This document shows positions 16,700 to 27,500 of a stretch of 45,603 bases of DNA, in pieces; position 1 is the stretch's first letter; each line of letters starts with the position of its first letter. The stretch lies in the NCBI GenBank assembly GCA_016781525.1, contig JADDQE010000014.1, forward strand, positions 1-45,603, in the 5' to 3' direction. Below the pieces are notes generated by a model. It saw only the letters and a list, made by a program, of their open reading frames with translations. It had not been told where the DNA came from and ran no database searches. The stretch is from a bacterium (GTDB taxonomy: Bacteria > Chloroflexota > Chloroflexia > Chloroflexales > Kallotenuaceae). The position numbers and the translations under genes were made by a program.

Positions 16700-19264
16700 T
16701 CACGCCACCTCTACTCCCTCGGCGTTCCATGCCATGACCATGATCGGACTAGTATTGCTCCGATCGTTCGTCTGCTCAACGATCACAGCTCGGCTCTCAC
16801 CTGGAAACAAGCAGAAATGGTTGTCGCTGAAATAGGTATATGCTGTTGAGCGAACTTCACGCTCATCCATTAGCTGCACAAACAGCGCGATCGCTTGCCC
16901 GGTGTTCTTGATCGTCAACGTCCTGCCTGCCTGCGCTTCCTCGTCCGAAACTTCCAGTGTTGTTCGTGGTGCTTGCAAGAGCGGTTGAAGATTATGTGTT
17001 CGGCTGAAGGGATACCGATTTGTCGCCAGCACCGTCCCATTCCCCTGCATGAGCTGGAGATCAAGTAAGAAAATAGGTTCGTGCAGCCCGGCTAGTGGCC
17101 ACCGGATGGTTGGTCCTTTGGTCGCTTGGTTCGGATTGCACAATATGGTGTGGCGTTGCGCCTGGTATTCCGTGCCACGCGCGCCTACGATGCGGACTTG
17201 CAGCAACACGTCAGTGTAGTTCTGCTCGTATGCGTTGACGAGCCATACTTCGGCCTCAAACTCAGCCTGATCCGGCCAAACCAGCGTTGCATATTTAGCG
17301 CTTACTTGCAGCGGCTCGAAGGCGCGACGTACCGCGTAGTACAGCGGCTTCGGCTCTGCGAAGTAATCAACGGCCGAGGTGCAGGCGGCCATCGGGTACG
17401 GCTCGTTAAGCTGCCAGGGCAACGCGCCACTGTTCTGGTACATGCGGCGGCGATTCGCCTCAATGGCATAACGCACCCCTTCTGCCTGCAACCACTGCGT
17501 TACCTGTACAAGTGTGGCAAGATCGCCAACAGAACCGAACATCTTTTGCCATTGCTCGACACGAACCCACCAGGCGCTCAAGTGACGCCAGACCGCATTA
17601 TCAAGCGTTACCGGCCATCTCTGATCTTGTGAAATTACCGCGTTCAACGTAGCGAGATTAGTCAAGCCTTCTGCCCCAAATTCCGTATGGAACAGCGCTG
17701 TCCCCGCGTTATACAAACTGTAATGCTCGGTTAACCCTTCATGCAGCCATGGGCCATGGACGTCGTGCAAGCCATACGGGTCGCGCGCGATTGACGAAAG
17801 GCCATTGAACGGCTTGCGACCAAATGCCGACGTCGGCAGCCAGTGACGATCGGGGTCGAGTTGGGTGACAACGTCCCGCAGTGCGCGTAGGACCGGTTCG
17901 TTGTCGTCGAGCGGCAATTTATCCAAACTTTCCAACTCGTTGCCACCGCCCCAAATGACCAGGGACGGATGATTGCGCTTGCGCGGAATAATCTCCCGTG
18001 CGTCGTCTGCGATCATCTGGATGAATGCCGGATCTTTCGATGGCGTGCGATCGAGCGCCGAGCTGGACAAGATAAACTCTTGCCAGACCATCATGCCAAG
18101 GCGGTTACACTGATCATAAAAGCTGTCTTTTTCGATCAACCCAACGCCGTTGACCCGGAGTAGATTGACATGGGCCTGCTGTGCCAGCTTGAGCAGACGT
18201 TCCAGCTTTGCGGGCTGCTCCACACCATAGAGCACATCCATCGGCACCCAGTTCCAACCGTTGATGTAGAGTTTTACGCCGTTAACCACGAAGGTGTAGG
18301 GCGGCGCCGTCACATCCGGCGTGTCATTAGGTACAAGCTCGATCTGCCGAATGCCGAAGGTGACGGTACGTTGCGCCAGCGTTTCGTGCGGTTGCGCGTG
18401 ATCTTCAACACGAACAACTGCTTGGTATAACGCTTGTTCTCCATACCCATTCGGCCACCACAGTCGGGGAGCGACGATCTCGAAGTCTAGGACGATGCTG
18501 ATCTCGCCAGCCGATAGATCCTGTTCCGTTCGCTGACACGTAATCGTACGCCCCTCATATGTAATGCTCGCTTCAATCACGGCTTTGATTGACTGCACGG
18601 ATGTCACTGCGCTGCTGACCGTCACCGTCGCACGACTTCGATCGGCGTTGGGCGTTGGCCGTGCCCACACATCCTTGATGCTGACGGCACCTGTCCACTC
18701 GAGATACACCTCATCCCAAACACCAACATGCACGATTCGAGGGCAAAAATCCCACCAGTAATTCATGCGCGTTTTATGCGTACGTACGAGGCTGGTTCGC
18801 CCCAATTGCCCTTGTTCGTGCGGCGCAGGCGCAATAACAACTGCAAGCACATTCGGCCCATCATAGGAGAGCAGATCGGTGACGTCGAAGATTGCGGGCG
18901 TAAACATGCCCGTATGCCTGCCCAAAGCTGTGCCATTGAGGAAAAAGCGTGCCTCATAATCGACGCCCACGAAGTGCAAGTGCGCGCGTCTTCCGTGCAA
19001 TTTGCGAGCGAGCGCAAACGTTTTTGTGTAGACCCAGGTTCGATCTGGAACCCACTCACTCAGCAGGCTGTTGCGCTCGTAGTACGGGTCTGGGATCTCG
19101 CCACACTGCCACAAATCGTGGTGCACACTGCCGGGCACGGTACCAGTATGCCAGCCACGTTTGTCATTCGCGAGGCCATCAATAATTTCGGCATCGTCAC
19201 GCAAAAACGCCGCGTCGATCCAGTATTTGAAGCGCCAGTCGCTGCCGTTGAGCGAGACACGCAT
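16700..19264 (-). CDS. GH2 beta-mannosidase
   Basis: An 854-residue GH2 enzyme of the beta-mannosidase subgroup. The N-terminal sugar-binding domain has WHTGTVPGSVHHDLW and WVYTKTFAL, followed by FVGVDYEARFFLNG and the immunoglobulin-like domain. The TIM barrel starts around residue 330 (KLYINGWNWVPMD). The acid/base is Glu443 in VIWGGGNE and the nucleophile Glu528 in HTEFG. A C-terminal beta domain completes the usual architecture. It should remove beta-mannosyl residues from the non-reducing end, such as the core Man-beta-1,4-GlcNAc of N-glycan fragments or mannan oligosaccharides. No signal peptide. It lies 46 bp after the second GH38 gene and 19 bp before the class II aldolase gene. Confidence 0.93.
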   Translation of the reverse strand: MRVSLNGSDWRFKYWIDAAFLRDDAEIIDGLANDKRGWHTGTVPGSVHHDLWQCGEIPDPYYERNSLLSEWVPDRTWVYTKTFALARKLHGRRAHLHFVGVDYEARFFLNGTALGRHTGMFTPAIFDVTDLLSYDGPNVLAVVIAPAPHEQGQLGRTSLVRTHKTRMNYWWDFCPRIVHVGVWDEVYLEWTGAVSIKDVWARPTPNADRSRATVTVSSAVTSVQSIKAVIEASITYEGRTITCQRTEQDLSAGEISIVLDFEIVAPRLWWPNGYGEQALYQAVVRVEDHAQPHETLAQRTVTFGIRQIELVPNDTPDVTAPPYTFVVNGVKLYINGWNWVPMDVLYGVEQPAKLERLLKLAQQAHVNLLRVNGVGLIEKDSFYDQCNRLGMMVWQEFILSSSALDRTPSKDPAFIQMIADDAREIIPRKRNHPSLVIWGGGNELESLDKLPLDDNEPVLRALRDVVTQLDPDRHWLPTSAFGRKPFNGLSSIARDPYGLHDVHGPWLHEGLTEHYSLYNAGTALFHTEFGAEGLTNLATLNAVISQDQRWPVTLDNAVWRHLSAWWVRVEQWQKMFGSVGDLATLVQVTQWLQAEGVRYAIEANRRRMYQNSGALPWQLNEPYPMAACTSAVDYFAEPKPLYYAVRRAFEPLQVSAKYATLVWPDQAEFEAEVWLVNAYEQNYTDVLLQVRIVGARGTEYQAQRHTILCNPNQATKGPTIRWPLAGLHEPIFLLDLQLMQGNGTVLATNRYPFSRTHNLQPLLQAPRTTLEVSDEEAQAGRTLTIKNTGQAIALFVQLMDEREVRSTAYTYFSDNHFCLFPGESRAVIVEQTNDRSNTSPIMVMAWNAEGVEVA

Positions 19265-19310
19265 CGTCGCTACACCCTTCGATTTCGAGAATTAATAACC
19301 TAGCGCCATG

Positions 19311-21857
19311 TTACGCCGGGACCGACGCGCGCGTTGGACGATCATGGCTACCTTTGTTCGCTGCTTCCGCGTTCCATTCCAACATGTTGGTTTCAACGAT
19401 CGGCTGCATTTTGTCGTGCGGAACACGGAACGTTTTGATCTCGCACGGCCCAAAGATCGTTTCGATAGTACGCTCCCAGCGTGGCAGCCGAATGATGGCT
19501 TTGGTCTGCACGCGATTGGTTTCGTAGCAGCGGACAATCACATCATCGTTGTCTTCAGCTTTCTTAACTACGCTCACCAGCACATTGTCCTGATCAACCT
19601 CGATGAACGAGTCATGTTGGGGCAACTGCCCATGTTCGTGGAACGTTTCGATCACCGTGATCGGGCGCTGATTAAGTTCGGCTGCACGCTTAACCACACC
19701 CGATCCTTCCCAACCGTCAGCGTGCGGAAGCAGCGTGTACGTAAAATGCTGCACGCCCTGATCCATAAACACGTGCTGCGAGTCGGGGGGCGGCATGAAC
19801 GGGTCGTGGTGAGCGTAAATTGGAGAGCGCAGAACCGTCATGCTCAACACTTTGCGATCAACATCAAAGCTATACTTGCCGTCGTTGAGCAGCGCCAGTC
19901 CGTACAGTTGATGGCTGTCGCGCACGACGCCGGACGCATCAACCCAGCTTTGACCTGGTTCTTCCTCGCCATTTGTTGGACGTTCAATATAGCCGTACGG
20001 AATTTCGTACGTTGCCTTGATGAAGTTGAGATTGAGCGGAAACTGAAGCTTTAACATCTTCCACTCTTCGTTCCAATCAACCATTACCTTCACTTCGATC
20101 TGCGGCAGTTCGCGGTACATCGCGAAATCTTGCACGAGTTTAGACGATCCGTACGTGCTGACGACACGAATCACCGCCTTAACTGGGCCGTACGCAACCA
20201 ACTTGGCGCTCTGCGCCGTAAACGCGCCGATCACTTTGTTGAAGATCGTTACCTCGTGGCCCCAGGTGTCGCTCCTGTCCTCGATCACGGCCGGCTTTGC
20301 CCATGGTGCTCGACACATTTCGACGCCGAGGGCTTTGTCGATCAAACTGCGGATATAGCCGGTCTCAGGATCGAATTCGAGACGATGCCACTTGTTCTCC
20401 AAGGTCGTATCAGTCGCGTGATAGTCCGCATCCTGCCCGGCGGCGTCTTGTTTCGCAACGAAGGGCATTACTGGTGTAGGTGTTGTTCCATTTGTGGAAG
20501 TGGCAGTTGCAGGGGCCGCCTTTACCTTGTACACCCGGTAGCCGAGCGGCGGCAGGTCGGCGACGAAGCTCAACCGGTTGCGTCCCCGTGCAGCAGCCCA
20601 GGACTGCACGGTTTGCAGCGGAACGTGCTGATCGTGCTCGTCCAATAAAACGCTTCCTGCGGGAAGCCGGCCATACTCCAGCTCGACGTTGACCTTGCTC
20701 TGCCAGGCGTGCGGATTGAAGACCACGATCGGTTTCATGCCTTCGTCGAGCGGGATGCCGATCTGCCAAGCGAGCGATTGGGTGGCATGGTTGAGTGCAC
20801 GTGCCGCAATCGAACAGGCTTCGCCGTAATTGTCGCGGGCATCTTCGTATGCGGCCTCGATGCTGGTGCCGGCAAAAATGTCGTGAAATTGATTAAACAG
20901 CACCTGCTTCCACGCCTGCGTGAGATCGCCCGGATACGGCTGTCCGGTATGCCAGTATGCGATGCTCGACCATTTCTCGGCTACCAGCAGCAAATTCTCG
21001 GCGCGGCGGTTCCAGCGCTTGACACCGGAGTGAGCCGCATAAGTACCGCTGGCATGATGTTGGAGATCGTCGTGCACGACCGGGATTGGAAGCTCCTGCT
21101 TTAACACCGTGTCGAAGAACTGATTGGGTGTGCTGAACACAAGGTGCGGCAGGTCGCGATCACGATCAAGCTGGAGAATACTTTCAATATTTTCCTTGGT
21201 AGGGCCACCACCATGATTGCCAACGCCATAAAAACACATCCAATCAGCGATCGGCGCTTTGATCTCAGCCATGCAGCGGCGTACGAACGGCTCCAAATCC
21301 TTGCCTGACGACAGATATTCGTACGGAATACGATACGCCAGTACGCGTGAGCCGTCATCGGATTCCCACCAGAACAAGCCGCCGGGCAGGCCCTTTTCGT
21401 GCGGTGCGGGCCGTGTAAATACGTACGCGCTCATACCACTTTTACACAAAATTTGGGGCAGCATGCCGTGATGCCCGAAGCTATCGACGTTATATCCAAC
21501 GGTCGCAGTCACACCAAGTTTTGCACGAAAATAATGCTGGCCGTACAAGCCTTGCCGCACAAATGACTCGCCGCTCGGCAGGTTGCAATCGGGTTGAATC
21601 CACCAGCCGCCCATGATCGCCCAGCGCCCTTCGGCCACGCGCGCCTTGATCTCGGCGAACATCTGCGGATCATTCTGCTCGATCCATTCGTAGATCGCAG
21701 CAGAACTGGACGTAAAAATAAACTGGGGGTACTCGGTGAGCCGATCAAGCGCTGATCGAAACGTCGCCTTGGCTTCTTGAAAGCCTTCCTGCCACTGCCA
21801 CAACCACACCGGGTCGAGGTGCGCGTTGCCGATCATGTGGAGGGTTTTGGTAGTCAT
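19311..21857 (-). CDS. GH38 alpha-mannosidase (compact form)
   Basis: An 848-residue GH38 enzyme lacking the N-terminal extra domain. The catalytic domain begins at once with IGNAHLDPVWLW, giving His13 and Asp15 as zinc ligands. Asp125 in NVDSFGHHGMLPQIL is the nucleophile. LFNQFHDIFAGTS and FYGVGNHGGGPTK are further family landmarks. The C-terminal beta domains end with the CEIKTF segment shared with the 1048-residue paralogue, but overall identity is low, so linkage specificity is probably different. The frame is open 15 codons upstream; GAGGA before the ATG at 21857 favours this start, which lies eight bp after the stop of the metallo-hydrolase gene. Cytoplasmic by absence of a signal. Confidence 0.92.
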   Translation of the reverse strand: MTTKTLHMIGNAHLDPVWLWQWQEGFQEAKATFRSALDRLTEYPQFIFTSSSAAIYEWIEQNDPQMFAEIKARVAEGRWAIMGGWWIQPDCNLPSGESFVRQGLYGQHYFRAKLGVTATVGYNVDSFGHHGMLPQILCKSGMSAYVFTRPAPHEKGLPGGLFWWESDDGSRVLAYRIPYEYLSSGKDLEPFVRRCMAEIKAPIADWMCFYGVGNHGGGPTKENIESILQLDRDRDLPHLVFSTPNQFFDTVLKQELPIPVVHDDLQHHASGTYAAHSGVKRWNRRAENLLLVAEKWSSIAYWHTGQPYPGDLTQAWKQVLFNQFHDIFAGTSIEAAYEDARDNYGEACSIAARALNHATQSLAWQIGIPLDEGMKPIVVFNPHAWQSKVNVELEYGRLPAGSVLLDEHDQHVPLQTVQSWAAARGRNRLSFVADLPPLGYRVYKVKAAPATATSTNGTTPTPVMPFVAKQDAAGQDADYHATDTTLENKWHRLEFDPETGYIRSLIDKALGVEMCRAPWAKPAVIEDRSDTWGHEVTIFNKVIGAFTAQSAKLVAYGPVKAVIRVVSTYGSSKLVQDFAMYRELPQIEVKVMVDWNEEWKMLKLQFPLNLNFIKATYEIPYGYIERPTNGEEEPGQSWVDASGVVRDSHQLYGLALLNDGKYSFDVDRKVLSMTVLRSPIYAHHDPFMPPPDSQHVFMDQGVQHFTYTLLPHADGWEGSGVVKRAAELNQRPITVIETFHEHGQLPQHDSFIEVDQDNVLVSVVKKAEDNDDVIVRCYETNRVQTKAIIRLPRWERTIETIFGPCEIKTFRVPHDKMQPIVETNMLEWNAEAANKGSHDRPTRASVPA

Positions 21858-21865
21858 TACAATCC

Positions 21866-22582
21866 TCAGTAGGTAAATTTGATGTGAAACGGCTTGAACC
21901 ACGGATTGAAAAACACGCCGAATTGTTGCCGCGCTTCACGCACTTTGATTTTCGCATCGAAGATTAACGTCGGTGGACAATGCCCGATCGTGACGACATC
22001 GAAATCCAACTCGCATACCCGATCAAGCGAACGCGCCCACACATCAAGGTCGGAGCCGAGTTTAGGATGAAATCCAGCCCACAGTGTGTCACCCGCGATT
22101 AAGAGTTTGAGACCGTTGATCTCGATCGTGAAAACGACCGAGCCGGGCGAGTGACCAGGCGTGTGAAAAACGTGCAGCCGGTAGGGGCCGATTGGCACGA
22201 TCTCGTCGTCGTGCAGCAGCCGATCGACCTGCACAGCCGGAAACGCTTGACCGTACAAAAATGCGGATGTGTGATCAACATCGCCCGTTTCGACAGCTTC
22301 GCGATCCCCAGCGTTGATCCAGAGCTCGGCATCACTTTCTGCACGGAGCTGTGCCATCCCCGACACGTGGTCCCAATGGCCGTGCGTGGCGATAACCCGA
22401 CGAATATCACGCGGCTCGTAGCCGATCTGGTCTAGGCCGGCTTTGAGCGCCTCAAAGCCGAGGCTGCTGCCGCAATCGATCAGCGTCGGTTCGTCGCCCG
22501 CGATGAGATACGAATTGGCATCCCAAGGGTGCGTGTACTTGGGATTAGAAACGACATACAACTGTCCGATCAGCCTGAGCAT
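21866..22582 (-). CDS. Metallo-beta-lactamase-fold hydrolase
   Basis: A 238-residue protein with the binuclear zinc signature THGHWDH (His67, His69, Asp71, His72). Later ligands are in FHTPGHSPGS, IAGDTLW and TIGHCPPT, as in glyoxalase II-like hydrolases. It starts with a strand-rich segment (WDANSYLIAGDEPTLIDCGS) typical of this group. The substrate cannot be told from sequence; hydrolysis of a lactone or thioester is possible. A lactonase step after the neighbouring Gfo/Idh/MocA dehydrogenase would fit the pathway but is inference. It is 23 bp after that dehydrogenase gene and eight bp before the compact GH38. Only a weak AAGG ribosome binding site is visible. Confidence 0.85.
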   Translation of the reverse strand: MLRLIGQLYVVSNPKYTHPWDANSYLIAGDEPTLIDCGSSLGFEALKAGLDQIGYEPRDIRRVIATHGHWDHVSGMAQLRAESDAELWINAGDREAVETGDVDHTSAFLYGQAFPAVQVDRLLHDDEIVPIGPYRLHVFHTPGHSPGSVVFTIEINGLKLLIAGDTLWAGFHPKLGSDLDVWARSLDRVCELDFDVVTIGHCPPTLIFDAKIKVREARQQFGVFFNPWFKPFHIKFTY

Positions 22583-22605
22583 AGGACACTACCTTTACCT
22601 TGACG

Positions 22606-23694
22606 CTACAGCGCTGCCGCCTCGGCCCACTCCATGAGCGCCGGCGGCGTCATGTTCGAGCGCACCTCAACTGGCGCATTTCGCTGCATCGACTCGGTCG
22701 CGGCGCACAAAATATCAACTACATGCGCAGCATGTTCGCCTGTCGCCCGATGTGGACGATCGACCAGCATCGCCTCGGCCATCTCTGCCGCGCCACGGCC
22801 CCAGGGCGTACCGTGCGTTGGCTCTTTGAGGTACGGGACCGCCTCGTACTGCTTGCCGAACTCGGAGTACTCGACGGCCGCGTTGAAGTTCTGCCAGCTT
22901 GCCAGATACAGCGATCCCCGATCGCCGTGGAACTCGATGCCCGCCTGCTTGCTGTGATGCCCAACGTAGAAGTTGGTCGTGAGGCGCGCGACCGTGCCGT
23001 TCGCAAGTTCAACCAGCACCAGCACCCAGTCGGGCGCGGAGATATGAAACGGTACGCCATGTTTCGTAACGCGATCGGGATACAACGTTTGGCCATAAGC
23101 CAGCACGCGTCGCGCCGGGCCAAACAACGCGGTGAGCAGCGTGAGGGGATACACGCCCACATCGAAGAGCGCGCCTACCGCATAGAACGGCCCCGGCGCC
23201 GGATGCCACGATTCGATCCGCCCCCAGTTGACTTCGGCGTACACAATTCGTACCGGCCCCAGCCGATCATCGCGCACCCAACGCATCGCAGTTTGCTGCG
23301 CTTCGCCCATGTAGGTAAACGGCGAGCAACCTAGCCGCACCCCCTGTTTACGAGCCAGATCGACCAACGTTTGTGCTTGCTCCGAGGTCATCGCCAGCGG
23401 CTTTTCGCTGTACACCGCCTTGTCACGTTCGAGGCACTGGGCTGTCACAGCATAGTGCGCCAGGTGGATCGTCAGATTGACAACCAGATCGATCGCGGGA
23501 TCAGCCAGCAGTTCGTCGAGCGTGGCATAGCTTCGACAATTCGACTTCGTGGCCAGTGCCTGCGCTTTTTCCGCGTCCACATCGAACACGCCAACCAGAT
23601 CGATGTGTGGGTACGTTTGGAGATCGCTGGCGTAGGGACCGGCGATATTGCCGCAGCCCACGATGCCAACACCTACCTTTTTCCCGTTCACCAT
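22606..23694 (-). CDS. Gfo/Idh/MocA-family sugar oxidoreductase
   Basis: A 362-residue NAD(P)-dependent dehydrogenase. The Rossmann fold starts GVGIVGCGNIAG with the dinucleotide-binding glycines. YSEKPLAMT is the conserved EKP motif whose Lys is catalytic. The C-terminal half (LGCSPFTYMGEAQQ, YAVGALFDVGVYPL) is the usual beta-sheet substrate domain. GGAGGAGAGGAG lies just upstream. The start ATG at 23694 overlaps the stop of the preceding gene as TGATG; a GTG one codon earlier is also possible. It probably oxidises a sugar hydroxyl to a keto or lactone group, in concert with the overlapping TIM-barrel isomerase, a pairing common in sugar catabolism clusters. Confidence 0.9.
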   Translation of the reverse strand: MVNGKKVGVGIVGCGNIAGPYASDLQTYPHIDLVGVFDVDAEKAQALATKSNCRSYATLDELLADPAIDLVVNLTIHLAHYAVTAQCLERDKAVYSEKPLAMTSEQAQTLVDLARKQGVRLGCSPFTYMGEAQQTAMRWVRDDRLGPVRIVYAEVNWGRIESWHPAPGPFYAVGALFDVGVYPLTLLTALFGPARRVLAYGQTLYPDRVTKHGVPFHISAPDWVLVLVELANGTVARLTTNFYVGHHSKQAGIEFHGDRGSLYLASWQNFNAAVEYSEFGKQYEAVPYLKEPTHGTPWGRGAAEMAEAMLVDRPHRATGEHAAHVVDILCAATESMQRNAPVEVRSNMTPPALMEWAEAAAL

Positions 23695-24506
23695 CACTGC
23701 TCCTCTCCTCCCAACCGGCCACGCAGCATCTGCAATTCGGCGATGCAGTCTTCGGTTGGATCGAAGTGTTCCGGCTCGTGCTCTACGCTGATGCCGCCTG
23801 TGTACCCAAATTCGTGCAGCACCCCAGCGCAGCGCTCGATCGGCACCACGCCTTGTCCATAGCGGCAGGTTTCGTGCGCGCCCGGAGCCAGCACATCTTT
23901 AAGATGCACATGGATCAGAACATCACGCAGTTCTCGCAGCGCCTCGGCGGCATCGTAGCCCTGCGTCCCAAACCAGCCCGTATCAACCGTGACGCCGATT
24001 CGTCCATTACTGCCGTCGCCGATCTTGGCTCGCAACTCGTCGGGCGTTTTTTCAGGATGGTTTTCCACTCCCAAGCGTAAATTAAATTCGTGCAGCGCGT
24101 TGATCACGAATGCCGAATCTTTGTGCAGCATCGAGGTCGATCCCCCAAGAATCTCCGACCCTAGAGCGGCTGCGATCTTGCAGGCTGCCCCAAACTCCTC
24201 CGCCGTCGAGCCGAACCAACCGGCCAGGCTAACCACCTGAAGATCGTGCTGTTGCAGCAGATTTCGTGCAAGCTCGATGTGCTGATCCGTCGCCCAGGTT
24301 GGGCTGAGATGCGCGTTCCACAGATCGAGGGCGCTGAAGCCCATCGCACGAATGTCGCGCAGCAGCGTATCGAAGCGCTCGGCGTAGGTTTCGATCGGGC
24401 GAAAATACTCGTTGGTTGTTCGATCGCCCTGCCCCCAGCCGCCGGTCATGTTGTAGCCCGTCTGCCGCGCCACGTAATTGGCGCTCATGAACGAGATCGT
24501 CTTCAT
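23694..24506 (-). CDS. Sugar-phosphate isomerase/epimerase-like TIM-barrel protein
   Basis: A 270-residue protein of the xylose-isomerase-like TIM barrel (AP endonuclease 2) superfamily. The metal ligands can be read as Glu148 (GVENH), Asp175 (TVDTGWF), His201 (HVHLKD) and Glu242 (SVEHEPEH), the normal order for the family. IRAMGFSALDLWNAH is the typical second strand. It likely epimerises or isomerises a keto-sugar made by the overlapping dehydrogenase. The start at 24506 is fixed by ATGA overlap with the long GH38 gene and by GGGAGGAG just upstream. Substrate not known. Confidence 0.88.
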   Translation of the reverse strand: MKTISFMSANYVARQTGYNMTGGWGQGDRTTNEYFRPIETYAERFDTLLRDIRAMGFSALDLWNAHLSPTWATDQHIELARNLLQQHDLQVVSLAGWFGSTAEEFGAACKIAAALGSEILGGSTSMLHKDSAFVINALHEFNLRLGVENHPEKTPDELRAKIGDGSNGRIGVTVDTGWFGTQGYDAAEALRELRDVLIHVHLKDVLAPGAHETCRYGQGVVPIERCAGVLHEFGYTGGISVEHEPEHFDPTEDCIAELQMLRGRLGGEEQ

Positions 24507-27500
24507 GCTCCTCCCTTCGCTGCTTCCAAAACCATCCTGACGGTCGCCAAGCCCCACGCCGGAACTGCGACCCACAGCGTACCGTCGGCTTCAACGGGTA
24601 GCTCGCCGATCGCATGTTCCAACAGATCGGTTGCCCACGCCTGCACAATTTTGCGTTCAGGAAACGCGATCATTGCAGTTTGATCTGTACCCGCAATTTC
24701 TTGCAACCGCACGATCAAGCCGTCAGCCCATTTGGCTTGTTTCAGCGTCGAAACAATCACCTGCTCCGAACCGATAGTTGCGAGTGTGCCGCCTGCCGGA
24801 TCGGTGTATGGCGCTTGGGTTTGGCGGAAATCCTGGTAGCTCATGCGCTGCGCGTAGAGTGGACGCCGCGCTGTCCAGCCGCTACGAAACGCCCGATCTT
24901 TGGCGATCGTGCGATCACTGGTAAGCTGATAGCCGAAGCTGATCGGGCCACCCTGCGTAGCTTTGTAGTTGGTATGCCAATAGTTGTTCAGTACATACGA
25001 AAAAATGTGCCCGCCCCGCAGCGACATCTGCTTGGGCCAGCGTCCCTGCACGATATTTCCTACGCAGAACAGCGGAATGTCGGGCGACGCCAGATGGACG
25101 GCGGCAGCTTGATCGGAAACAAGAACGCCGGATTGCAGCGGCAACCATTCTTTGCAGCCGCCTGGAAGCTGATCCCTGTCCCAATTGACCCAGCCAAGCT
25201 GCGAGTCGGAAAGAACCTCAGCATCCGGCAGTGCCAGCGGAAAGGCGACATACACCGCTTCCTTCGCCAGCCGCTCCGCTTTCCGGTAGGTGTAGTGCAC
25301 GTCAATGCGCTTGGCACGATCGTGCAGCAGCCACTCCACCGCTAGCTCGCCATACGGTACCGTACCACGCAGTTTGAGACTCATGCCCCAATCGAAGCGC
25401 TCGGTCGTGTAATCAATCAACGCAAAATCGTGCAGGATTTCGGGGTCGCCATCAGGCCAATCGGATTGATTGCTGACAAGCCGCGTCCCCTCGCCGCCCT
25501 GCGCGTACAACAATTGTCCAAAGCCCCATGTCGCGTCCTGATCAATACATTCTCTGTGCAAGGCCTTGTCGATCCAGCTTCGGACACAGCCGCGATCGAG
25601 ATCAAACACGAGGCGATAGTGCTCGTTTTCAAGCGCGAGTGTGCTTGGATCAGCGGGGCCAACTTGATCGCTGACGAAAGGTTCAGGCAGCGTAACGGCT
25701 GGCTGTAACACGAGCCGCCGGTAGCTGAGGCCAGCCAGCTGATCGATCCACAGATCGATGAGGGCTTGCGTTTCAAACGTTTGCACGCGGCGAGTCGGGA
25801 TTGGCGCGCCAGTTACAGGATCAACAACCTGCTCAAACCGATCGATCTCCACTCGCACCACATCGCCGATTGACCAACTGTGCGGGTTGTAGATCACCAC
25901 TTCGCGACCATTGTTGTTCCAGCTCAGGCTGTGGCGCGTAGCTGCGCTGTGCAGCAAACGCTGGGCCCATTGCACGGCATCGCGCGCCATGTGCTGCTTA
26001 ACCGCCCACTGATCGTGCTGCAACAGCGCGTGCGGATCGCGGCAACTCAGGAACGCGCCCCAGGTGTGCTCGTCCCACAGCAACACTTGCCGCCAGGCCT
26101 GCTCGAAATAGTGCTGCGGATACGCCCAAGCGGTGTTGTGAATGACCGCCAGCGCTTCCAAACGTTCTGCCGCTGGCAGCATGGCTTGCGCGTGCCGGAC
26201 CTCAATGGTCGGCGCGATCGATGAGGCTACGCCGTCTTCCCAGTACGCGCCGCCGTCGCCCGTCACCGTGTGCAACGTGTCAGCGAAGTGTTCCTCGACG
26301 TACTCAAAGAACGCGCTGACGTCGCAGGGGATCAGCTGGGGATAGGCATACGTTGCGTTCCACTGCTGCACGAAAGCTACGGGCTGCGGATCGATGTCGG
26401 TGTTGTCGGCTTCCTGCCCATATAACAACACGGCGTCGGGCGCATACGCCTCGGTCTCGTACTCTTGCAGCCATAGATCAAGGCCACGCTCCGCCGCATC
26501 GAGCACCGGCGGACTGCCGCAGACTTTGCGCAGTTCGCAGTACATCTTCGCCAGCCAGACCAGCACGCGCCCGCCGTTTACGCCTTGCCAGCGGAACGGC
26601 GAAATTTTGTGCAGACCGCCGTAAAGTCGGAATGGCCCGCGATCCTGATTATTCGCGTGCACCAAATACTTGATGCCGGACCCTTCCAAGATCGCGGGCA
26701 TCGTGCCGCTGAGCGACGCTACATCTACGACTGCCGCAAAATCAGCGCGTTTATGGTGGGGGCGTAGCAGGGCGTCGGTGAACTCACCATTGCGGATCAG
26801 ATCTTCCAGCGCGGCGTACTGCGTCAGCAGATCGACGTAGTTGCTCGGCAGGCTGATCCGCCCCGCCACGATCGCGCTGATCAACTGCTGCTTGCGCTGC
26901 TCGGAGCGTGTCGCCAGCCACGTTTCCAGCGCCCAGGAAGCATCGAGGTGGTAGCTGAACGACGGCGCCTGATCAGGCGGCTGTGCGGCCAGTAGATCGA
27001 GTGCTGTTTCGATGTTGCGGCTCAGCCGTTCGGCGACTTCCCACTGCCGATGGGTGTAACCAATGTCGGTGTGCGCGTGTGGTGTCAGATACACCTTCCA
27101 CTTGCGGGAGCGTGTAAAACTGCCGGTTTCGTGCAGCGTCTCGCCGTTGAGCGTGCCGTGGAGCGTGTAGTTGACGGTATGATCGTCGCCGTCTTGGAGA
27201 TCAAACGTGTGGCGCTCATGCCCGAACGCGGCGCCAGGCACAGCGAGATCGATCTGTTGTTGATCACTGCTCCGTAGTTGGAGCGTGAGTGCGCCCCCCG
27301 CGATCGCCTGGTTGCACTCAAGGTACAGGTGGCAACGTTCGACTAGTCCGCCGTCTGCACGTTTTTGAAACACCACGCTCGGCTTGATCTCAAACCGTGC
27401 AATGCTCATCAGTGGCTTAGCTGCGAGTTGTTCAAACGTGATCCACTGATAAATCAGGCCAGCGCCGTTTGCCATGCGATCGAGCCGTTTGATCGCCTCG

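Noticed and set aside
23694-24680. Long antisense frames on the plus strand across the 22-28 kb genes
   Set aside because: They have no motifs or start signals and lie opposite tightly overlapping genes with conserved catalytic residues.
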